Of a stretch of 64,000 nt of DNA, positions 58,516 to 64,000 are shown piece by piece. Position 1 is the stretch's first letter, and each line of letters opens with the position of its first letter. A program made the position numbers and the translations under genes. The notes beneath the pieces were generated by a model, which worked only from the letters and a program-made list of their open reading frames with translations, was not told the DNA's origin and did no database searches. Where the stretch lies: NCBI RefSeq assembly GCF_001547525.1, contig NZ_CM003768.1:1798001-1862000 (forward strand), given 5' to 3'. Source of the DNA: Burkholderia anthina. Lineage in GTDB: Bacteria > Pseudomonadota > Gammaproteobacteria > Burkholderiales > Burkholderiaceae.

Positions 58516-60021
58516 TCATTTCAGTTGATAGGCCGGATCCATCAGCAGCGCCTCGAGATACGCGCCGCCGGTCGAATCCGTGTCGATCGCGGCGACCGGC
58601 GAGAGTTGCAGCACCGCATGCTGCAACTGCAGCTCGGTCGACAATCCCGCGATCGCCTGCGGCCGCGCACGATACTGGGCCAGCCAGCGCTCGAGATCGA
58701 ACCGCAGGCCGCCGCGCGCCGGCTTCGCGGGCGTGCCGCGCATACCGGCCGACGCCGCGTCGGCCACCGGCATGGCCTGTGCCCGCGCGTTCGGCGGCGT
58801 CGGGACCGCACGGGCCGGCGGCCGCATGCCGGCCGTCTCGGTCGCGCGGAACAGTTGCTCGACGAACTGCTTGCGCGACAGCAGCGTGGTGCTGTTGATC
58901 CACAGCGCGCCGCCCGGCCAACCCTTCACGTTCGGCGGATAGAACAGGTTCTGCCCGAGCGTGCGCACGGTGTTCGCGAGCATCTGCGGATCGCCGTACG
59001 CGACGTCGAACAGCCGCACCGAGCCGACGACGAATTCCGCCGGCGACTTGACGAGCACGCCGCGGTTGCGCGGATCCCAGAACGCGTCGGTTGACCACAG
59101 CGCGGCGAGCGCCGCGCGAACGTCGTAGCCGCTCGCGCGAAACCGGTCGGCCACCGCATCGAGCGCACCCGGCTCCGGCGTATCGGACACGAACTCGCGC
59201 CACAGCTTGCCGGCGATGAAGCGCGCGGTGTCCGGCCGCTTCAGCAGGATGTCGAGAAAGCCGTCGCCGTCGAACGGCCCGGTTTCGCCGAGGATCGTCT
59301 TGTCGCCGGCATCGTGCCAGTCGGGCCGCACCGCGAAGCGCAGCGTGTCGGGATCGACCGTCCAGCCCGTCATCGCGCGCGCGGCTTCGGTCACGTCGTG
59401 TTGCGTGTAGTGCCCTTCGCCGAGCGTGAACAGCTCCATCACCTCGCGCGCGAAATTCTCATTCGGCCGCCCCTTGCGATTGCTCGCGCCGTCGAGATAC
59501 TGCAGCATCGCCGGATCCTTCGCGACCGCGTGCAGCAGCGTGCCGAAATTGCCGAGCGCCTCGCGGCGAAACAGCGCGTTCTGCGCGGCCATCGTCTGCG
59601 GGTAAGGCACCTTGTCCTGCCCGGACGTGAAGTGCCCGTGCCAGAACAGCGTCATGCGCTCGGTGAGCGGCGACGGCGTCGCGACCATCTCGTTGATCCA
59701 GGCCGCCCGCAACGCATCGTAGCGGCGATTGCGCTCGCGCTGCTCGTCGCGCCGCATGTCGGGCGTGAGCGCCTGGCGCTGCGCGCGCGTCGGCGGCGGC
59801 TCGGCGAGCCAGTCGGGCCACGTCGTGACGGGCTCGCGTCGCGCATTGCCGAGCGTGTCGGCCACGACCTGCGCACGCGTCATGCCGACGATGCGCGCGA
59901 CCTCGGCGGGTGCGGGAGAGAAACCGGTGCGGCCGAGAAAAAACAGCGCGTCGTCGGCATCGAGCGGCGACTGCATGGCAGGCGACGGCGCCGGTGCGGC
60001 AGCGTTCGCTTTCATCGTCAT
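58516..60021 (-). CDS. DUF1800 family protein
   Basis: A 501-residue protein of the DUF1800 family. The N-terminal region is ADDALFFLGRTGFSPAPAEVARIVGM and the core contains MTLFWHGHFTSGQDKVPYPQTMAAQNALFRREALGNF, then NENFAREVMELFTLGEGHYTQHDV. Function is unknown. Two ATGs lie six bases apart (60021 and 60015); GGGAG is three and nine bases away, respectively, so the start is uncertain. It forms a two-gene unit with the DUF1501 gene. Confidence 0.88.
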   Translation of the reverse strand: MTMKANAAAPAPSPAMQSPLDADDALFFLGRTGFSPAPAEVARIVGMTRAQVVADTLGNARREPVTTWPDWLAEPPPTRAQRQALTPDMRRDEQRERNRRYDALRAAWINEMVATPSPLTERMTLFWHGHFTSGQDKVPYPQTMAAQNALFRREALGNFGTLLHAVAKDPAMLQYLDGASNRKGRPNENFAREVMELFTLGEGHYTQHDVTEAARAMTGWTVDPDTLRFAVRPDWHDAGDKTILGETGPFDGDGFLDILLKRPDTARFIAGKLWREFVSDTPEPGALDAVADRFRASGYDVRAALAALWSTDAFWDPRNRGVLVKSPAEFVVGSVRLFDVAYGDPQMLANTVRTLGQNLFYPPNVKGWPGGALWINSTTLLSRKQFVEQLFRATETAGMRPPARAVPTPPNARAQAMPVADAASAGMRGTPAKPARGGLRFDLERWLAQYRARPQAIAGLSTELQLQHAVLQLSPVAAIDTDSTGGAYLEALLMDPAYQLK

Positions 60022-60149
60022 GGACTCCCGGAACGCACCGGCGGTGCGGATGCCCGTACAACGGCATTCGGCAGCCGAAAGTTGACGGAAAAAGTGCTAC
60101 GAATTCTTTCCGCGCGGGCATTTCCGCGCACGAAAAACGACGGCACGCA

Positions 60150-60428
60150 TCAGCGCTTGTACAGCTCGCGAACGGCGTCTTCGATGTGCTGGCGCAACAG
60201 GTGCCGCTCTTCGGGCGTCATGTGTCCGTCGCGGCGGCGCTGTTCGAGATCGGGAGGCACGGCGGAACGGGCCGTCATGTCGGCGGCGCGATCGGGTTGC
60301 GACGCTTTGCCGCGCGGCAGCTTGCGCGACGGTGCGCCCTGCTCGGGGCGCTGCGCATACGCGAAGTTCGACGCATACGGACCGGCAAGCGCGATCGTCA
60401 GCATCAGTGCAATCCGGGCAGATCGCAT
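60150..60428 (-). CDS. Small secreted hypothetical protein divergent from ompR
   Basis: A 92-residue protein with a Sec signal (MRSARIALMLTIALAGPYASNFAYA) and a charged mature part ending MTPEERHLLRQHIEDAVRELYKR. GAGG stands upstream of the ATG at 60428. No family is recognised. It is transcribed away from the ompR/envZ pair and shares its promoter region, so it may be a target of that system. Confidence 0.65.
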   Translation of the reverse strand: MRSARIALMLTIALAGPYASNFAYAQRPEQGAPSRKLPRGKASQPDRAADMTARSAVPPDLEQRRRDGHMTPEERHLLRQHIEDAVRELYKR

Positions 60429-60596
60429 GACCGTCCTCGCTTCTTTGGTCGATTTGTTCCCTTCGTCACGCGGCAACCGGCTACCTCTGGTACTTGAAAA
60501 ACCCTGCGGAATTCGGGTGTGCAAAGATGAAAGATGGAGTGCAGGGGAGTATCTACCGAATTTCGGCTTCGAGTAAAGGAATCTATATAGCCTGCC

Positions 60597-60625
60597 TTTA
60601 CTCGGCGCGACACTACGGGTAAATT
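60597..60625 (+). promoter_or_regulatory. Candidate promoter for the ompR-type operon
   Basis: TTTACT and TAAATT are separated by 17 bases. The predicted start near 60632 would fall inside the direct repeats at 60627-60642 and give a leader of about 55 nt. Confidence 0.45.
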
Positions 60626-60626
60626 T

Positions 60627-60642
60627 TGTAACCGACTGTAAC
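60627..60642 (+). promoter_or_regulatory. Direct TGTAAC repeats, possible OmpR-type binding site
   Basis: Two perfect TGTAAC copies are spaced 10 bases apart. OmpR-family regulators usually bind GTAAC-like repeats at this spacing. The position over the predicted transcript start suggests negative self-control. Confidence 0.4.
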
Positions 60643-60686
60643 GCACGAAAATACGCGGCCGTGCGCCAATTCCCATTCGCGATAAG

Positions 60687-61421
60687 ATGCCGATCATGGA
60701 AACGAAAAACCCCTCCAAGATTCTCGTCGTCGACGACGACCCTCGCCTGCGCGATCTGCTGCGCCGCTACCTCGGCGAGCAGGGTTTCAACGTCTACGTC
60801 GCGGAAAACGCGACCGCGATGAACAAGCTCTGGGTACGCGAGCGTTTCGACCTGCTCGTGCTCGACCTGATGCTGCCCGGCGAAGACGGCCTGTCGATCT
60901 GCCGCCGCCTGCGCGGCAGCAACGACCGCACGCCGATCATCATGCTCACCGCGAAGGGCGAAGACGTCGATCGCATCGTCGGCCTCGAGATGGGCGCCGA
61001 CGATTACCTGCCGAAGCCGTTCAACCCGCGCGAGCTGGTCGCGCGCATTCATGCGGTGCTGCGCCGCCAGGCGCCGGCCGAACTGCCGGGCGCGCCGTCG
61101 GAAACCACCGAGGTGTTCGAGTTCGGCGAATTCTCGCTGAACCTCGCCACGCGCACGCTGACGAAGTCCGGCCAGGAAATTCCGCTGACCACCGGCGAAT
61201 TCTCGGTGCTGAAAGTCTTCGCGCGTCATCCGCGCCAGCCGCTGTCGCGTGAAAAGCTGATGGAGCTTGCGCGCGGCCGCGAATACGAAGTGTTCGACCG
61301 CAGCCTCGACGTGCAGATCTCGCGCCTGCGCAAGCTGATCGAACCGGATCCGGGCAGCCCGCGCTTCATCCAGACCGTCTGGGGCCTCGGCTACGTGTTC
61401 ATCCCGGACGGCGCCGCCTGA
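60687..61421 (+). CDS. ompR: OmpR/RisA-type response regulator
   Basis: A 244-residue regulator. The receiver domain has the acidic pair in VVDDDPRLRD, the phosphorylated Asp60 in LLVLDLMLPGEDG, and the switch residues in MLTAKGEDVDR and YLPKPFNPREL. The C-terminal winged helix has SREKLMELARGREYEVFDRSLDVQISRLRKLI. It is the partner of the EnvZ-type kinase 40 bp downstream. An ATG at 60696 (METKNPSK) is an alternative start. Betaproteobacterial homologues are called RisA. Confidence 0.95.
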   Translation: MPIMETKNPSKILVVDDDPRLRDLLRRYLGEQGFNVYVAENATAMNKLWVRERFDLLVLDLMLPGEDGLSICRRLRGSNDRTPIIMLTAKGEDVDRIVGLEMGADDYLPKPFNPRELVARIHAVLRRQAPAELPGAPSETTEVFEFGEFSLNLATRTLTKSGQEIPLTTGEFSVLKVFARHPRQPLSREKLMELARGREYEVFDRSLDVQISRLRKLIEPDPGSPRFIQTVWGLGYVFIPDGAA

Positions 61422-61461
61422 GTTTTTCCTTCCCGGTTTCGCCCCGCCCACGGCCCGTCCC

Positions 61462-62823
61462 ATGCGTATCGACCGGCGCCTTCTGCAGCTCGCGTTCGGC
61501 GGGCTGTTCTGGCGCACCTTCCTGCTGATCGCGCTGCTGATCTCGGTCAGTCTCGCCGCGTGGTTCCAGAGTTTTCGCGTGATCGAGCGCGAGCCGCGTG
61601 CGCAGCGCGTCGCGCTCCAGCTCGTCGCGGTCGTGAAGCTCACGCGCACCGCCCTGCTCTATTCCGATCCCGACTTGCGGCGCGCGCTGCTGCAGGATCT
61701 CGAGAGCAACGAGGGCGTGCGCGTGTACCCGCGCGAGAAAACCGACAAGTTCAAGCTGCAGCCCGACGAATCGCTGAACCGCCTGATCGAGCACGACATC
61801 CGCAGCCGCCTCGGCGACGATACCGTGATCGCGCAGTCGGTCAACGACATTCCCGGCGTATGGATCAGCTTCAAGATCGACGACGACGATTACTGGGTCG
61901 CGCTCGACCGCGATCAGCTCGACAACGTCACGGGCCTGCAGTGGGCCGGCTGGGGGCTGTTCGCGCTCGCGCTGTCGCTGTTCGGCTCCGCGTTCATCAC
62001 GAGCCTCGTGAACCGGCCGTTCTCGCGGCTCGCGCTCGCCGCGCGCCAGGTCGGTTCGGGCCAGGCGCCCGAGCCGCTGCCCGAGCGCGGGATGGGCGTC
62101 GCGGCCGAAACCAACCGCAGCTTCAACCAGATGGTGCGCGACCTCGAACAGCTCGAGGCCGATCGCGCGCTGATGCTCGCGGGCATCTCGCACGACCTGC
62201 GCACGCCGCTCGCGCGGCTGCGGCTCGAAACCGAGATGAGCCCGTCCGACCAGGCGACGAAGGATGCGATGGTCGACGACATCGAGCAGATGGACCGCAT
62301 CATCGCGGCCTTCATCGACTACGCACGCCCGTCGCAGCGCAAGCCCGAACCGGTCGACCTGTCGTCGATCGCGCACGAAGTCGCCGCGCGCGTGTCGGGC
62401 GAGGACGGCGTCGAGATCCGCACGCGGCTCGCGCCGAGCGCGATCATCGAAGCCGACGAGACCGACATGCGCCGCGTGATCGGCAACCTCGTCGAGAACG
62501 CGCGCAAGTACGGCCAGAGCAAGCAGGACGGCATCTCGCGCATCACGCTCGAGACGCGCGTGTCGCATGCGCGTGTCGAACTGGCGGTGAGCGACGAAGG
62601 CCCCGGCATCCCCGAGGATCAACTGCCGCTCGTGATGCGGCCGTTCTACCGCGTCGACACCGCGCGCACCAAGGCGGACGGCACGGGCCTCGGGATGGCG
62701 ATCGTGCTGCGGCTCGTCAGCCGTTATCGCGGCGCGCTGCGCCTGCGCAACCGCCACCCCGAAGCGGGCCTGGAAGTCACGCTCGAGTTCCCGGGCGCCG
62801 GCAAGGCGCGTGCGACCGCGTGA
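61462..62823 (+). CDS. envZ: EnvZ/RisS-type sensor histidine kinase
   Basis: A 453-residue inner-membrane kinase. Membrane helices lie at about 18-38 and 163-183, flanking a periplasmic sensor of about 120 residues. A HAMP segment (VNRPFSRLALAARQVGSG) precedes the phospho-acceptor His244 in AGISHDLRTPLARLRLETEMS, nearly identical to the EnvZ H-box. The ATP domain contains NLVENARKYG, SDEGPGIPEDQ and ADGTGLGMAIVLRLV. It forms a two-component pair with the regulator just upstream. Confidence 0.95.
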   Translation: MRIDRRLLQLAFGGLFWRTFLLIALLISVSLAAWFQSFRVIEREPRAQRVALQLVAVVKLTRTALLYSDPDLRRALLQDLESNEGVRVYPREKTDKFKLQPDESLNRLIEHDIRSRLGDDTVIAQSVNDIPGVWISFKIDDDDYWVALDRDQLDNVTGLQWAGWGLFALALSLFGSAFITSLVNRPFSRLALAARQVGSGQAPEPLPERGMGVAAETNRSFNQMVRDLEQLEADRALMLAGISHDLRTPLARLRLETEMSPSDQATKDAMVDDIEQMDRIIAAFIDYARPSQRKPEPVDLSSIAHEVAARVSGEDGVEIRTRLAPSAIIEADETDMRRVIGNLVENARKYGQSKQDGISRITLETRVSHARVELAVSDEGPGIPEDQLPLVMRPFYRVDTARTKADGTGLGMAIVLRLVSRYRGALRLRNRHPEAGLEVTLEFPGAGKARATA

Positions 62824-62864
62824 CACGCTCGCGCACGCATCTTGCGCGTCACACTATCGACCCG

Positions 62865-62902
62865 GTTGATAAAAGCTATGAGGGTCGTTAGTCAAAATCT
62901 AT
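62865..62902 (+). promoter_or_regulatory. Possible OxyR-binding site upstream of ahpC
   Basis: The stretch contains half-sites GTTG-n7-CTAT (62865-62879) and TTAG-n7-CTAT (62888-62902), close to the OxyR pattern ATAG-n7-CTAT. The gap between halves is eight rather than seven bases. It ends at the -35 box, where activating OxyR sites are usually placed. Confidence 0.4.
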
Positions 62903-62930
62903 TGAAGTGTCTTATTAATAGTGTTATAGT
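62902..62930 (+). promoter_or_regulatory. Sigma-70 promoter of ahpC
   Basis: TTGAAG and TATAGT are separated by exactly 17 bases. The predicted start near 62937 gives a leader of about 76 nt. Confidence 0.7.
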
Positions 62931-63012
62931 CTTCGGCATGCTGTCACATCATCGTTGCAGCACCGAGGTAGCTTGACTCAGTCTTCTTCCCAACTCACAC
63001 AGGAGTATCCGC

Positions 63013-63561
63013 ATGAAAACCGTGGGCGATAAACTCGAAGCATTCACCGTCGTAGCCGCGAAGCCGGGCTTCAACAATCATGAGGAAAACGGCCAGTCGG
63101 CGTTCGAGACGATCACCGAAGCGTCGTTCCCGGGCAAGTGGAAGATCATCTACTTCTATCCGAAGGATTTCACGTTCGTGTGCCCGACGGAAATCGTCGA
63201 ATTCGCGAAGCTCACGAAGCAGTTCGAAGAGCGCGACGCCGTCCTGCTCGGCGGCAGCTCGGACAACGAATTCGTCAAGCTCGCATGGCGCCGTGAGCAC
63301 AAGGATCTCGACAAGCTGAACCACTACTCGTTCGGCGACGTCAAGGGCGAACTGATCGACCAGCTCGGCGTGCGCGACAAGGAAGCCGGCGTGGCCCTGC
63401 GCGCGACGTTCATCGTCGATCCGGACAACACGATCCAGCACGTTTCGGTGAACAACCTGAACGTCGGCCGCAGCCCGGAAGAAGTCCTGCGTATTCTGGA
63501 CGGCCTGCAAACGGACGAACTGTGCCCGTGCAACCGTGCAGTCGGCGGCGCAACGCTGTAA
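63013..63561 (+). CDS. ahpC: Alkyl hydroperoxide reductase C (2-Cys peroxiredoxin, AhpD-linked type)
   Basis: A 182-residue peroxiredoxin reducing organic peroxides and hydrogen peroxide. The peroxidatic Cys57 lies in KDFTFVCPTEIVEF. Cys171 and Cys173 near the C-terminus (LCPCNR) match the AhpC type of Mycobacterium, which uses AhpD rather than AhpF. AGGAG lies seven bases before the ATG. ahpD follows 76 bp downstream, across a hairpin. Confidence 0.96.
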   Translation: MKTVGDKLEAFTVVAAKPGFNNHEENGQSAFETITEASFPGKWKIIYFYPKDFTFVCPTEIVEFAKLTKQFEERDAVLLGGSSDNEFVKLAWRREHKDLDKLNHYSFGDVKGELIDQLGVRDKEAGVALRATFIVDPDNTIQHVSVNNLNVGRSPEEVLRILDGLQTDELCPCNRAVGGATL

Positions 63562-63576
63562 GCGCATCGATGCACG

Positions 63577-63612
63577 AAGCCCGCGGCGCACGTCCTGCCT
63601 GCGGGCTTTTTT
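63577..63612 (+). terminator. Terminator or attenuator between ahpC and ahpD
   Basis: AAGCCCGC and GCGGGCTT arms with a 16-base loop are followed by six T residues. As ahpD begins 26 bp later, it probably lowers ahpD relative to ahpC rather than separating them fully. Confidence 0.7.
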
Positions 63613-63637
63613 AACGGCCAACCCATAGGAGATATCA

Positions 63638-64000
63638 ATGGAATTCATCGACTCGATTAAGGCGCGTATCCCCGACTACGCGAAGGACATTCGCCTGAAC
63701 CTCGACGGCACGATCTCGCGCTCGTCGCTCGAAGGCACCGACGCGGTCGGCGTGGCGCTGGCCGCGGCCATCGCGGCGAAGAGCACGGTGCTCGTGAAGA
63801 CGATCCGCGAAGCCGGCGTGCTGTCGCCCGAAGAGACGAACGCCGTGCTGACGGCGGCCGCGCTGATGGGGATGAACAACACGTGGTATCCGTATGTCGA
63901 GATGGCCGACGACGCCGACCTGAAGACGCAGCGCGCCGAATTGCGGATGGGCGCGTATGCTACGCACGGCGGCGTCGACAAGCGCAAGTTCGAGATGTAC
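63638..64000 (+). CDS. ahpD: Alkyl hydroperoxidase AhpD, truncated by window edge
   Basis: The first 121 residues are visible (MEFIDSIKARIPDYAKDIRLNL), open to the right edge. This helical half matches AhpD, a carboxymuconolactone-decarboxylase-fold protein that reduces AhpC; the CxxC catalytic motif would lie beyond the window. AGGAGATATCA precedes the ATG. It lies directly after ahpC. Confidence 0.93.
   Translation, partial: MEFIDSIKARIPDYAKDIRLNLDGTISRSSLEGTDAVGVALAAAIAAKSTVLVKTIREAGVLSPEETNAVLTAAALMGMNNTWYPYVEMADDADLKTQRAELRMGAYATHGGVDKRKFEMY

Overview
The window is a GC-rich, densely packed stretch of what looks like the primary chromosome of a betaproteobacterium, most likely a Burkholderia of the cepacia complex. 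The taxonomic call is inference from composition, gene order and protein character: mltG-tmk-holB-tatD, tig-clpP-clpX-lon, a RisA/RisS-type OmpR/EnvZ pair, a single 1354-residue PurL, and AhpC paired with AhpD. I see no insertion sequences, integrases, prophage genes, CRISPR arrays or rRNA. Nearly all of the sequence is core housekeeping DNA.

Layout. 1-2.3 kb: an AAA ATPase cut by the left edge, behind an MscS channel. 2.4-7.2 kb (minus strand): mltG, tmk, holB, tatD, then two small exported proteins, an ankyrin-repeat protein and a Rap1a/Tai-type immunity-like protein. 7.3-11.7 kb: ygfZ, an NRDE protein, a GNAT, an HSL-type hydrolase, a PaaI thioesterase and a Dabb protein. 12.0-13.3 kb: a short island of lower GC with a trypsin-like peptidase that has an intact triad but no signal peptide, followed by about 0.7 kb with no gene. 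13.3-17.0 kb: a lipoprotein with a glycosidase-like fold and a membrane diguanylate cyclase. 17.2-23.0 kb (minus): thiolase, nicotinamidase, FadB-type bifunctional enzyme and acyl-CoA ligase, which together read as a fatty-acid beta-oxidation block. 23.2-27.0 kb (plus): selO, msrB, yciB, bolA and a parvulin. 27.2-31.8 kb (minus): GNAT and purL. 32.1-38.2 kb: a DadA-like oxidase, nnr, pgi, then an ABC ATPase and a TesA-like esterase that diverge from one shared CATG.

38.3-47.0 kb (minus) is a protein-quality-control block: tig-clpP-clpX-lon, then tRNA-Val, tRNA-Asp and ppiD. 47.3-50.2 kb: glycerate kinase, a MarR regulator and a ketopantoate-reductase-like protein. 50.3-55.2 kb: a divergent LuxR-type regulator facing a porin-MFS-deacetylase operon, probably for uptake and deacetylation of a small acetylated compound. 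55.3-60.4 kb: small membrane and exported proteins, tRNA-Leu, a squalene/phytoene-synthase-fold protein that has lost its first Asp-rich motif, and a DUF1501/DUF1800 pair. 60.7-64.0 kb: ompR/envZ (risA/risS) with GTAAC-type direct repeats at the promoter, then ahpC with a good sigma-70 promoter and an OxyR-like upstream site, and the start of ahpD.

The features most worth following up are the cytoplasmic trypsin-like peptidase in its low-GC island, the regulator/porin/transporter/deacetylase cluster, the squalene-synthase-like protein that resembles the NDUFAF6 family, and the exported ankyrin/Rap1a pair. None is proven to be a new system from sequence alone.
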